Position numbers and translations under genes: made by a program
Shown: piece by piece, positions 1 through 13,400 of the stretch
Position numbering within the stretch: position 1 is the stretch's first letter
Layout of the letters: each line of letters starts with the position of its first letter
The notes under the pieces: model-generated
What the model was told of the DNA's origin: nothing
Seen by the model: the letters and a program-made list of their open reading frames with translations, nothing else
Database searches by the model: none
NCBI GenBank assembly: GCA_964020155.1
Contig: OZ026566.1
Location: 1,998,289-2,062,288 of the forward strand
DNA from: Chondrilla cf. caribensis
Taxonomy: Eukaryota; Porifera; Demospongiae; Chondrillida; Chondrillidae
Length of the DNA: 64,000 nt
Direction: 5' to 3'

Positions 1-3000
1 TACATTGAAGTTCACAAATGTGACACAAGAACAGAGATCAGGCAGGAATGCAACGTACAAGTTGAGAAGAAACCCGGCATGACATCGAGCATGGTAATCA
101 TACTATAGCAGTTACATATGTATATTACAATCATGTACTGTTGACAATAATAAGTCCAAACGATCTAGTAAACGACACCTGACACTCATTATGGGGTCTC
201 TTGTTGACAGTAAGACAGTGAAAGATGGCGAAAGATCAATGTCTTGGTCTCCCAAAGTGATCAGCACACATCCTCCTGTCCTTCTAACTTCTCTATGCAA
301 AACAGGGTTCAGAATGGGATCATAGCTCTCTACATCTGGCACAAGGAATGGGTGCCAAATCGGAGGGCACTCTCCAAATTCTTTCAAAAGGCATCATCAA
401 GAAAACTGAACAAAAAGGTACACACACTCAAAGATAATAAACAATAAACATGTTCAGTCCTCTACCTGGTTTTCCCAATCTTCTTATCCTTGTACTCATT
501 CAATGGAAACTCAGTAGCCTGTCCAGAAGGATCAATGATGAGAGGATAGCGATTAAATCTCTTGAGCACGATTGCATTCTCCACACAGAGATCATCAGCT
601 TGTAGCGCATTGTTCCGCCATTGAAGGTGTTCATCAGCCGTAGAAAGATACTAATGGGAATCAAGCATGCATACGTATCGAGTGCTTAGCGATTGCAGTT
701 AATTTAAAACAGTGATGAACAATATCACTCAATGAGGGATTATACAAACCTCCAGCCTGGCCAAATCAGATCCAAATGAAACATTAGCCTGCTTCAGGTG
801 CTGTGTCCAACTTGCATAAAAAGCTTTTCTCAAATGCTGATCACAATAACCAGCATTAGTTAAGCAATGAACACTGATGTTAGTAACACATCCCCAACAA
901 TGGTTGATACCTGCAACATGAATATTTCACTCCCTGACTTACACCTTTCCTCTTCTTCAGCCCAACTGCTCTTTAAGGCCTTCCTTCTTGTAACCTGAGC
1001 AGAGAGAAGTTGGTTGAATTTATCACCACATGTAGTAAAGGTTACATGAATTATAATTTCTCAAAAAAACAGACGTACCTGTAAGTATGATAAGCATACG
1101 TATGTACATATGTATTATATAAAACTACATAAAAGATTAATCGAACCAATACTATAAGGAATTTGAAGTGTGTCCACATCAAGGAAAGTGTGCCCTCATC
1201 ATGCTCGGACGTGAACACACGTCCCATTTGATCCTTCTACACTACATGCTGCGTGTTAAATACAAGTACCTTTGTTTCAACTTTCTCCAAATCTGTCTTA
1301 ATAGCATTTGCTCAACTAATGAACTTAGCATACTCCTCCTTGTATTGGGTAATACGCGTCTCCAGCTTTACTATTACTTTTTCAATTTCTTTTCCTTTAA
1401 TCCTCGTTTCTTCAGCATCTATCTCCAGTTGACTAAGTTCATTACATAAGTTTCCACCTTATTCAACATATCTGAATAGCTGACCTGTAATTATACAGCA
1501 AATGAAGATGGAGTTACACAAGCATATACAATACAGTATGCATTTCCTGAAACCATGATATTATAATGAAAATTGAATGTACATATGTTACACACACAGT
1601 GACGGCTACCAATGATAATAGGACAGGATGAGTAGATATAGAAATGGCAGAAATGAATAACATAATATACAGTAAAAATTATTACATTCTTATGTACACC
1701 CTGTAAATGCTATGAATAAACACATCAAACATTTATTCCCAGATATTCCATGTTCATGGGCAAACAAACACACAATGTCTTCAGTCGATCGTTTGAACTG
1801 TATGTACAGCCCATACTAACCTGTGCAATAGCCCTTTTAACCAAAGGTCCACAAGCCCTACTGGCACGATTCACAGCTTCATAGTTGTACTGTGGATCTG
1901 ACAAGTGTTCTTCCCTCATTTTCTTTCTGTGCTCATCACTACACCGAGCAAGTAATAACAAGACGATAATCGAAGCTTTTGAAAGCATGGTAGATACACT
2001 ATAACATACAGATGCATTCTGGTATACTGTAATATTATAATATGCACCTCATTTCCTCTGTTTGGAAATTTACAACTGATGACATGAAGTTCTCTCTCAT
2101 TACCATGCCTCTTATAGCTCTCCAATTTGTGGTTGGCTCTCCAAGGAGCATACATGTGGATTCCATTCCCAATTTGTCCAGTTTAGGTGGATTGGGGAAG
2201 TTCGTTACCTCCACTAGATGCTGCTTTTCGATATCCTGCACAGCTGTATAACAAACAAGTACAGTTAAGTCACCCTTAGGAGCTGGAATACAACCCGCAC
2301 ACAGGTATACGTGCATACATATAGTACATAGTAAACAGTGTGATTGTACCCAATACCCTTTTGAGCATCCCTGATAGCTGGTTCCACTTTTGACAAATCC
2401 ATAAGAACCACTTCTATTTTTATTAGTTATGACTAATCAGCAGTGCAATCAGCTCACTATGTGTGCACACTGTATGTTACCACAACATGCAAACCTGTTG
2501 AACAGAGCAGAAGAAGCAAATGCTTTGTCTTCAAGTCTTTCAGTAGACCGGTTCATAGTGAACATAAAATGGAGGTTCTTCATTACTTGTTGCATAAACC
2601 ATTTATACAGTTCCTCAGAAGAATCCAACATCAGCCTGACTATCTGGGAAGCTTCCTTGCACTGTGTCATGAGTGTGGTGAGTTTATCGCCTTCAAAAAC
2701 ACCTGGAACCTACAGAACATGATCAATCCATTTGATAGGATAGATACAGGTTACAGAAAAAATAGTGATACAAAGAATTTAAAATATCTGCATTGAGGTT
2801 AATGTGCATAATGTGAACAACATAGCTAGCACATGTGCACGATCATTGTGAAGAGCTGACATACTTCTCTGTTACCCAGTAAGGTATTGATCCGCTCTAA
2901 AAAGGTGGAATCCAACACATTGGACTCATCCATGATAAAGACCATTTTTAGGGGCTGGCAGGCAGCCCCTATATTGTTTTCATTTCAACTTCCGGTATGT

Positions 3001-3959
3001 TACGCTCGTCCGATATATAATACATATATATATATATATAATAATATGTGTTCCTACGCGTAACCGCAACAATGAATTTATATTATAATTTATATTGCGC
3101 GAAAACAAGATGGCCGATTTCGAACGCCGACAATTAGAAATTGGGCTAGAATTCGTGCGTTGAAGCTTCGCCGTACGTAATAACTTCAGCGAAGGTTTTT
3201 CTGAATATAAGAAAGACGCCCAAGTAATTCGAGTGCGGGGGGCGGCAGCCCCACGAGTTTTTGAACTCGAATTACTTGTTTAATCCCAAGTTAGAAAAAA
3301 AAGGCAACGGAATTGCTTGATTATGGATATACAACTTGCACAGACTGTACACAGCACAGCTGTTTATTACATACAGTGCACACATACTGTACATGTGTAT
3401 AATGTGTACGTACATGTACTCTACAGTACCTTACAACCAGTTCTTCACAATACTGCTTGAAGATCATCATCAAAATCAGCAGAGGTGTACTTGGAAAGGC
3501 CATTAATCCACACAATTTGCAACAAATCGAGACAAAGAAGTTTTTTTGCAGATTCACTGACTCCAATCAACAACAAATAACCTTGGTGCTGCTTGAAAAT
3601 TCTATCAATTCAAAGGATATGTTCTAAATACCTCATCAAACAACACCAAAGATAGGTTAAGTTCTTCTTTGTAGAATACTTTCAAATGAGTCTGAACATA
3701 TTCCCTCACTTCCACTCACGCGGTTCACTGGAAGGTAATCTCTGGTCAATCAAACACTGAACAGAATGGGTCTCCCAAGAGCTGCTTGTCTGTCAATACT
3801 TCAAAGTACTTCAAAGCAACAGAATTAATGTGATCATCTGTCCATGAGCATTCTTCATCATATATGAGTCTGCAATAGTTGAGTAGATGATGATTTCAAG
3901 CAGAAGTGACATACTATGCAATACACTCACCTGTCTTGGAACAAGTGGAGAGCTTCATG
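1..3959 (-). pseudogene. DYNC1H1-like: Cytoplasmic dynein heavy chain relic, AAA4-stalk-AAA5 part
   Basis: Successive blocks on the minus strand match cytoplasmic dynein heavy chain 1 in order: HEALHLFQDR (3,959), the AAA4 segment around 3,400-3,600, [11 protein letters not shown]alker B (about 2,930), LMTQCKE (about 2,660), KQHLVEV (about 2,220), [10 protein letters not shown] (about 1,880), stalk helix QYKEEYAKF (about 1,330), [18 protein letters not shown] (about 560), [20 protein letters not shown] (about 280), then PDLCS and TFVNF close to base 1. It is broken: the AAA4 P-loop is scrambled by a frameshift, TGA codons replace residues in L*IDRIF, AVL*RTGCK, FIS*ANA and AF*KNLE, one base is lost before FLVPDVES, and the rest of AAA4 plus the first stalk helix is missing between about 2,500 and 2,400. 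Intact dynein heavy chains have about 4,600 residues and drive minus-end microtubule transport. The relic runs off the left edge, so its other end is not seen. Confidence 0.9.
2950..3290. mobile_element. Foldback insertion inside the dynein relic
   Basis: This stretch separates the dynein blocks ending in RTGCK and beginning with FIMDES. It has short inverted repeats at both ends: a GGGGCTG/CAGCCCC hairpin at 2,951-2,969, and CAAGTAATTCGAG at 3,221-3,233 facing CTCGAATTACTTG at 3,266-3,278. An (AT)n run lies near 3,024-3,041. No coding sequence is seen. It is best read as one or two non-autonomous elements inserted in an intron. The exact ends are uncertain. Confidence 0.5.
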
Positions 3960-4620
3960 ATATTGGGTGACATTGTTAAGTTATGTAATGTATGTCATTA
4001 TCAAGTACATGATAATAATACATAGAGTGCGATAGCAGTCTATGTAGGGATGACGAGAAAAAATGGCGGCCTATATCATGCATTACCGTTTTGCAAAAAT
4101 ATTGCCTATGGGCAGGTATTAAGCCCCTATTGTCATTTAAAAGTCGTTTTCGGCTAATTTTAGTCGTAAGAAAACTACTAAGAAATGGAGGGAGCGTAGT
4201 TGAAGTGGCGAACCGGCGAAAGGTCAAAAAATTGAAGGTCAATTTTTCGGACTCCTTGTAGAATTTCATTCACAGCTGCCGAAGTTTTGGGTAGAGTTAT
4301 GGAGCTAATTTTCGTACGAACGATTTTAGTTTAATATTATATAGCGCGGAGTGCCCTTTCCTAACGCAGCATGTCGGAATGTATACGTAGTCTGACGTAG
4401 CACAGACCCTTCCGGCCTCCATTTTATTACGGCGCGGAAAGGGTCTGGCCATGGGCTACGTCAGACTAGTCGGAATGCGAAAACTGTACATGTCGGAATA
4501 TAACAATCCCTGTATCAACAGCATTTATTGCTCAGGCAATACACAGTATTCTGCCTGCAGCTGTTGATATAGGGATTGTTATATTCCAACAGTCTCCTCA
4601 TTCCGATATGCTGCTCCCTC
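3960..4620. repeat. Palindrome-rich foldback cluster
   Basis: Two long imperfect palindromes lie side by side. The first has arms at 4,389-4,414 and 4,436-4,467 (AGTCTGACGTAGC... against ...GCTACGTCAGACT). The second has 28-base arms at 4,495-4,522 and 4,560-4,587 (GGAATATAACAATCCC against its complement), with a smaller stem in the loop. The block sits directly against the breakpoint of the dynein relic at 3,959. No gene is seen. Confidence 0.7.
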
Positions 4621-4800
4621 CAATAGTCTTCTGATTATGCTCATCCCTATCTTGTTCTTTCCCTTTTTTGCTTGTTATCGATATCCTTTTTCATTTTTAA
4701 ATGTTTAATAATATCATTGTTGTAGAATTACAATAGATACAATACTGGGAAAACTTAAGCCCAATTAATATCCTAGAGGTCAGCAGATTTAGACTAATCT

Positions 4801-6586
4801 TTACAAGTCCATCACTAAGACAATGGGATCTTCCACAGCTGACTTGATTTTTCTCAGGAATAATACTGCCTCTCGACCATCAATCAAGCGATGATCATAC
4901 GTTAAGGCCAAGTACATCATTGGTCTCACTTCAACCTGCACAGTAGACAAAGTTGTACTCCTGGTGATATACTTACTACAACTGCATTGTGTTTTTACAT
5001 AGTATCTAGTTGTAGCCTGAGCAAGTGTGCTACAGCAGTGTCAGTGTTGTTGATAACAAGGGGCAAGGTAGGAGAACACAAAGTAATCAATAATTAATAT
5101 CATCTTACCAAATCTTGTTGCACACCTAGACAGGTTACACAGTGCATATTACATATATTCTAAGAATACTGTTTTCTTTTATCCCCCTATGTGAGCACAC
5201 TGTTCTCTTTGATCTTCCTATACAAGCACACAGTTCAGTTTAATCCTTCTATGTAACATGCTGAATATACACACGCGTTCAAAAGTAAGTGACCACCTTG
5301 AAAATGGCTGCCGATAGGTTATTCAAAATTTCGAAAAGTTTGTCGAGTAAAAAAACGAGCGTTTCCTTCATAAAGCAATCATTTTATTGCTTCATGAATG
5401 TAAAGCACTATAGCACCCAAATTGTAAGCGTTAATCGAGAGAGAATGCCGAGACTTAATGTTTTACAGCGTGCAACAATTGTCGTTCTCACTAAAAACGA
5501 TCTTTCCCAATGCCAAATTGCAGACCAAGTTGGCTGCTCGAAGACTGCAGTCAAGAAGACCCAGGACAAGTATCGGACTACAAATAGTATAACAGACATG
5601 GCTTGTTCTGGACGTCCACGAGTAACTACAGAGCGAACTGACCGTCATATAGCGATTCTTTCTATGTCCGATAGGTTCAAGCCAGCAACTGCCATAAGGG
5701 ATGAGTTAGAAGTGGTTTGTGGACTAAATGTGTCCGTATCAATGGTGAAGAGGGTTCTGGACAAAGCTGGGCTGCGAGCAAGAGTCCTGAGGAGAAAACC
5801 AGCTCTTTCGTCAAGAAATAAGAAAAATGCCTTAATTTTGCAAAACAGCATCAGGAGTGGATGCAGGAGGAATGGAGCAATGTTCTCTTCACAGATGAGT
5901 CCAGGTTTCAGCTCTACTGTAGTGATGGCAAGGTTTATGTCTGTGCATACAGGAAACCAAGAAACACGGCGGCGGCTCAGTGATGGTGTGGGGAGGAATC
6001 TGCACTGAAGGTAGAACATCTCTGGCCCGTGTATCAATAAGGTTGAATGGGGAACAGTATGTTAATCTGCTGAAAGAATATCTATTTCCTTCAGCCAGAC
6101 CGTTATCCAGCAACCGTTACATCTTCATGCAAGATAATGCCCCTTGTCATACAGCAGCCGTAACAAAGCATTTTCTATCCAATGAGGACATCACAGCACT
6201 AGAATGGCCAGCACAATCACCAGACCTAAACCTGATTGAGCATCTATGGGACTGGATTGAGAAAGAGCTTCGAAGCCAATGCCAACATTACAGTAACAAA
6301 GAAATTCTGTGGTCTGCAATCAAAGATATCTGGGAGCGCTCTAGTCAGGACGTTATTAGGAGCCTTATAAACTCAATGCCTCGTAGAATAGAGGCTATTA
6401 TTAAAGCTAGAGGTGGTCACACTTCTTACTAATAAACTTCAGCTGTTTACTATATTTATTATTCATAAAGATTTACCTTATTTGCATTCAAACGTGATTC
6501 GTTCCACCGATTCTCGATCGTAATACTTACACAGTACAAGACCGTGGAAGCCATTTTGTCGGGACTGGTCACTTACTTTTGAGTGC

Positions 6587-6617
<31 letters not shown>

Positions 6618-7379
6618 ATGGTTGTGGTTAACATCAAAGGAAAAAGTGTGCATTGTTTTTTGTAATTGCACACTTTTTTGACCTTTTCAACCGCAAGTGT
6701 GCTCGATTAGTAATTGTCAGCTTTATGCGCCCATGTTATCATAACAATCTGAATCATTGCAACAATTGTGTTTATTCTGAAGGAGGTGGAACTCCGGATC
6801 GGCGAAAAACTTAACAGGCTTACTCGGTTTCATGGTTCTGATGCGCCGCTGAATTGCTATTAAAAGAACGCGGAGGATTTTCGGAGAATAAGTCGTCGCG
6901 CCGTCTTATTTCCTTGCCTCCGTCACAAATGAACCAAGCCAATACGCAAGAGTGGCTTTATTTTCAGTCATTAGCACGGTTTCAGGGCACTTTGCTTGAG
7001 GCTTGTGTTTATTCCGTTCTTCAACCCATGCAGCGAAGGTTTTGAGACCACACGATGTAGATAGCTGTGTGTTCTTGGGTTGAAAAGGTTTGGACATAAC
7101 CTCGAAGTCGTCGTCATCGATATCGAAATTGAAACGCATAGATGACAGCACGTTTGGAAGTCATTTCAGCCATAGCAGCTACTGAAAAACAGGTCCTGAC
7201 TAGCTATATACCAACCTCCCGCAAGAAAACTAAGCGCTAGAGGGCACATACAACAAGTAAGTTATTGTATGGCCAATTGTGCATTGGCGCCTTATTGCAC
7301 TTGCCCTCGGGCGCTTCGCGCCCTCGGGACTCGAGCAATAAATGCGCCAATGCACAATTGGTCATACAATAACTATTAC

Positions 7380-7410
<31 letters not shown>

Positions 7411-10400
7411 ATTTGTGTTTGTGAAGATTGTGGTGTGATAGAGAGAGGGAGGTTAGTGCACTTGGCCTATGCAAGGCTAGAATGAGTTGTATTATTGTGA
7501 TATACCCATCAAGAATGAGTTGGAGGCCAGAAAGGGGGTGGAGGTCAGCTATCAGAGGTTCCTGGGAGTGCTTGTAGGTGAAATCAGAGTGGTGGCCCCT
7601 TGAATTGGAATTCAGGAAGCAACCATAAAAATTTGGTTAGAAGTTCTAATGAGGATGTAGAATGTGTTAGTTAGTACAATGCAGCAAGTAGAGAGGGAAT
7701 GGATATGGGCAAAAAGGTCAAGAGTTTCAACATAATTTGAGTTGGGGGGGGTAAGTTCTTAAGTAAAACAAGGCTTAGCTAAAGCAGACAAATGAGTACG
7801 AACATGCATGATCAAATCAAGAGTGTGGAAGATTTAGAAGATGGAACAGGGTGAAATGTCCCACTTTCATTATTTATCTCGGTCTGTACATTTCAACTAT
7901 GTGTATTGTGAAGTAGCCACATGCCTATGTAGGTTCTCCCAGTATAAAAAGTATTCAACCTTAGAAAACTGATAATTGATTGGGTATGTTCAGTTTGTCA
8001 GGTAATATACATGGATAACTATTGCCTATAAACAAGGTAATGTATGTAATAAATATTCCCTTTATATTATAGGTTGTATAGTTATGTATAGCCATAGGTT
8101 TAGGTACACATACTATATACACTTTAACTTTCATGGAGTTAAACTTCAGCATTTCGTGCAAATCAGCTGCCATCCTGGAAAGTTTTGACCAGATGGGCAA
8201 ATAGTATGCGGTTACATCACAAACTGTGAAAATAAGAATGCAAAATCACGAAACTCGCAATACACTAAGTTTAATCCCACAAAAGTTGAAAAGTACACGG
8301 TATAATAACAGTGACATAGTACTCTGCACTATGCACATATACATGCAGAGAAGGGGAACACACCTTACTGTTGATAGCTACTGGACGATCTTTAATGGCG
8401 TGCATACCCAGTATTGCTGATTGAGGTGGATTGATTATAGGTGTGCCATACAATGACCCAAATACACCTCCGTTTGAAATTGTAAATGTTCCACCATACA
8501 TATCTTCAATAGCCAGGGTACCATCTTTTGCCTGGAATCAGTAAATAAGCATCATATTTACAATGTACATACAGACTATGAGAATATGTAAGTATGAAAG
8601 TAACTGTCAAACGGCACCTTGGTTCCTAGTGAATGTATTTCTCTTTCGATGTCAGCATAGTTCATGTGATCAACATTCCGTATAACAGGAACAACCAAAC
8701 CCTAGATATAACCCAAGTAAAACAAATAAGCATATCTGCACACATACTTCAATAAGTACATAAACATGTACATAATGTAGAATATTGTGTATATTACTGA
8801 CATTACTTAGCTCACGTATGTACATAGTATATTAGACAAACGAGATATGCATTTGCATATTCCCGAATAGCATATTTCTGTTTATTTTATTATACAGTAT
8901 TTATCAACCTCGGTGGACAACAGACATGTATACATGCTCACAAAAGATTGATGACAATACATACGTACCTTTGGTGTTGCAACAGCAACACTGATGTCAA
9001 CATAATCTCTGTACACAATTTCTGACTCTTCAATCACTATGATGTAAAGAACAACATGTGATTAGTATCATGTCTAAGCAAGGTACACAAGCCGTAAACA
9101 CCAGTTAATAACACCTTCAAAGGAATGTAAGTAGGTCATTTGAATGGATTTTGGAACTTTATTGTGTTGGTATGCTCATTATAGTCAGATGATATTTTTC
9201 ACAGGTTCACATATACCAGGGAACTTTGTAGTGTTAAATAGGCTACTAGTACAACTGAGGCTGCAACCCAATCACAAGCCACAAAACGTAAACAGGAATA
9301 ACAGTGGGTGCTAACAGAATACTTATCTAGAACAGTTCATACAAATAATGTAGCTCAAATCCATTATCCGTAGATAGCCTGTTCTAAAGTATTACAAGTA
9401 CTATGTTGGAGATTCGGCCTTCTCAAACTCCAGTAACAATACAGCTACAGTATATCCCCCAAAATGAATTGATGTACAGTACCTGCATTGACAATAGGCT
9501 GGTCTTTCAAAGCAAAGCTTGAAGCCTTGACAAAAGCAGACATGTAGCCAAGTTTCACACCATGCTTTCTGAAAAACTCATCTTTATATGTGTTTCTCAT
9601 TTCCACAAGTTTACTGAAAAATAGTATGCATGTGATATTTATAACAGAAAAAAATATGGTAATAATAGTTACATTGAATTTATGTACTATTCTGAGACTA
9701 GATAAGAGAAACAGTAAGCAGACATACATATACTGAGGTTGCTGTTTCTATTTAACGGACAATCCAATGAAGGTCAAGTTTGGGATGATTATGATATATG
9801 AAATGTTTGGCATACAATATAAGAATACATCCAATTCAAGTGTACATATTATATAGTTGGACCTCTTGGCATTAGCACTATTTACAAGGATATTCTCTTT
9901 ATAACATGTCTCTTGGGCACAGATCAATCTACAAACATTACCAGCCAACCTGTTATAGTGGCAAGTAATGTGAAAAGCCAAGGGTGATATATGTACGTAT
10001 AGGGGTTTCACCATGAAAGGAGTTTTAAAAGTTGAGTAGGCTCTTGATGCCCTGCATGTAGTATGGTGGTTGTATACATTGCTTGTATGTATGTACGTAC
10101 ATACGTACATTAACGTATCTCATATTGGCTTAATATATTATAAATATAAATATGGTTTAATTTGTAAGTACATACCTCATATCTACCTCATTAAATGTAG
10201 TTAACATTGCATTTGTATTTTGAGCTTCCTTTAGCCTCTCAGCAATACGTAGCCTCATTCTTGACATTTTCACCTAACATGACGTAAACGGGGACAGCAT
10301 CGTAGTCCTTAAACATACATATGTATACTGTTTTGCACAAATTTAGTGCTTGTCACCAAAGACTACCAATGGTTTCAACAATCTCTCATCACCTGATTTG

Positions 10401-13400
10401 TTCTTATAGTGTAATTATATGGTCAAATGTGTCACCTTGTTTGATCAACATTTTATTCCAACACACATACAAAATGGTGCTGATTCTAACAACAAGTATG
10501 TGATTCCACTGCAGTTCATTACATATAGCATTATCCATTAAACACTAAGACCAGTTTATATACCTGAATAAAAGGACAAATCCATTTATTTGGAATTTAT
10601 TTGATTTACTATAGTTAAAGAACTATGGTCACTGATAATTGGTAAATTGAGTCAAAATACTCCAACATATATACGTAATCACTGGTTGAGACCAGCTAAT
10701 GGTCACTCACCACAGTGTAAAATATAATGAAAACCATCCAGTCTTAAAAAATGGTCTCAAAAGGTAGGTGGTCACATAATCCAGGGGTCATTCATCACAG
10801 GTTAGGCTACTATTAAGATTCCCAGTAAGGTACAATACGGTTGGAAAAAAAACTAAATGGTAATCTCCATTACCTTTTTTTCTGTTAACCATTAACCATT
10901 AACTGTTAACCAATAACTGATAACTGTTAACTGATAACCAGTAGATTTTCTTATGACATAATTGTTAATACGTAAGCATATACTGTATAGCGGGAAATTT
11001 TCGTGGGACAAAATTTCCGCGGATGGCTCCAAAAATGAAAATTCACGGATAAAATTTTCGCGGATGCTGGCCAGAGTCACACGACAGAACAGCGAGAACG
11101 CCTAATTTGCGGGTAAAATTTTCACGGATGTTAGGCAAACCGCGAAATCTGCGAAAATTTTGTCCCGCGTATATTTCCCGCTATACGGTAGTTACCTAAC
11201 GATTTGAATGAATAAATAAAAAATGGCAAACTTTTTGAAAAAAAATTAAAAGATTCTAGGAAGGAGATCAACCCAATCACCAATTGTTGCCAGTGTAATG
11301 GTAATGGTCGTTGCCATAATTGCGTTTGTCGTCAGAAAGGTAAACATTGTTCAAGTTGTCTGCCAATGAGAAGAGGTCAATGTCAGAACATAAGCACAAG
11401 GAGTGTCCAGCTGCAGCCTCTAGAATCGAACTTGCCTATAATGAGCCTTTCCACAACTGGCAAACTAGAACACAGATAGCCAACCATCAATCCTTTGATC
11501 TAAAATCTGAAATCTAAAATTTGAATCTTTCTATCAGTATGCCAACGGCCATAAAAGACCTACCACACTACCTGCCTATCGTGAGAGATGACAACTTCTG
11601 TTGGGGTCAAATTCAGGGGGAAGAATTTATTTGACGTATTGATAGAGAATATGGTGAGTGAATACATTGGAAGAAAAGTACCTTCAAAGTCCCCTCTGGA
11701 AAGCTAGGAGTTCTATTTGTATGTTAGATGAGTCGTCTTATTAACCATTGTGAACCTTTGGAAAAGACTGCTTGGAAGGCACTAATGTCAATGTCGGCCT
11801 TGCTGCTGTGGATCCCTCATCCTAAGGCTAAAAAAGCCAAAAAAATTAATCGATTGTATGAGAGACTGAAATTGTGATTGGAAAGTGATATTGATGCTAT
11901 TCTGCACCAGTGTAGGATGATCCAATCAAGGCTAAATAAAGCAAACCAAAGAGGCACAGATAATGGACAACAAGCACGATTATTCGCAAAGTAGATGTAA
12001 GATGAAAATCTAAAAAGCAGCCATAAGAATCATCACTGAAGAGGGGAAAGCTGGAATCCCTCCATTATACAGCAAACAGCTGGATAATCGCTCAGCTTAA
12101 GACAATTTCTTAAAGAAGCATCCACAAGGAGGAAAAAAGGAATATCCATTGGAACATGCACATTCATAGAAGAGTTTATGAAGAAGAAAGTATAAACCTG
12201 GTTGACGAAACTAATCAATTGATTTCTTTCGCCAAAACATGGCCACAAGCTGCTTATGCTGTACTTTCACATGGAATAATGGAGAAATGGAATTACGTAT
12301 GTATGTAATGAGGCTGGCTCCTGATATTGAGAATTTATTCCAACCTCTTGAAGACGTCATGAGACACCATTTCCTACCCGCTATCACAGGAAGAAGCGCA
12401 AGTAATGGAGAAGAAAGAGATCTCTTAGCACTCCCAGTGAGACTTGGCGGCTTAGGAATTCTTCATATAGCATCCAATGCTCACAGAGTGAGCTATCACA
12501 AATGATAACAAAGCCTTTAGTTTCTAACATTCTTGACCCACAGGTGTTAAATTACCTGAGCATTCATGACCAACAACTAAAGTTAAAGTGTGATAAGAAG
12601 AGGCAGCAGAGGCAGGTACAAGATGAAGAGGCATCAATTCTAAGACAAAGAATTAATTGATTAATCAAAAAAGAATTATAAGAGCTTGCATCAGAAAAAG
12701 GAGTTCCAGCTTGGCTTGCATCTTTACCCATAAGAGAGCATGCATGTACTCTTCACAAGCAGGCCTTCAAGGATACTAATGTTTGCAATATGGATGGAAT
12801 CCAAAAAGACTACCATACAATTGCCTCCATGGAGCAGCTTTCACAGTGGAGCACACACTGAGCTGTATCATAGCAGCTTCCCCCTCAATCCGTCATGATA
12901 AGATAAGGGATATCACTGTCCATTTGATGACAGAAGTGTGTAAAGGGGTTGAAATTGAGCCACATCTAAAACCTCTATCCAGTGAATCTTCCTAAGAAAG
13001 AAATTACTGTACTCCAAAACGTCTTCACAGCGTCCAGAGGTTCTTCTTTAGTCAGTGTTTCGTTTTTGTACAAATAAAATGTTTCACTTAGTGCCAACGT
13101 TTTCCAATTGGGTTTAAATCCAGGCTCTCTGCTGGTGTCTATAGTACAGCGAATCCATGCCCCACTAGGAATTTACATGTGGACAACAGAGTGTGGCAAG
13201 GCACATTGTCTTGTTTAAATTTTCCATTAGGCAATTTCTGCTGTAGAAAAGGCAGGTTTGGTTGCTTCAGTTGTGCTTTGGGCTTCGGTGCTGTGCCAAC
13301 CTTTCGATAGTAAACATTCTGTGATTTTCCAACTGTATCATGGATTAGTCAGTCAATTATGTCTTCCAAGTTGTTATCAAAGTTTTCTGTACCCCATTTC

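Noticed and set aside
5289..5444. N-terminal extension of the transposase frame
   Set aside because: It overlaps the inverted terminal repeat; the conserved part starts at MPRLNVLQ.
8600..8705. Apparent frameshift at a DLST acceptor
   Set aside because: Recounting the bases at 8,699-8,704 shows AG|GGTTTGG in phase 0, so the exon is intact.
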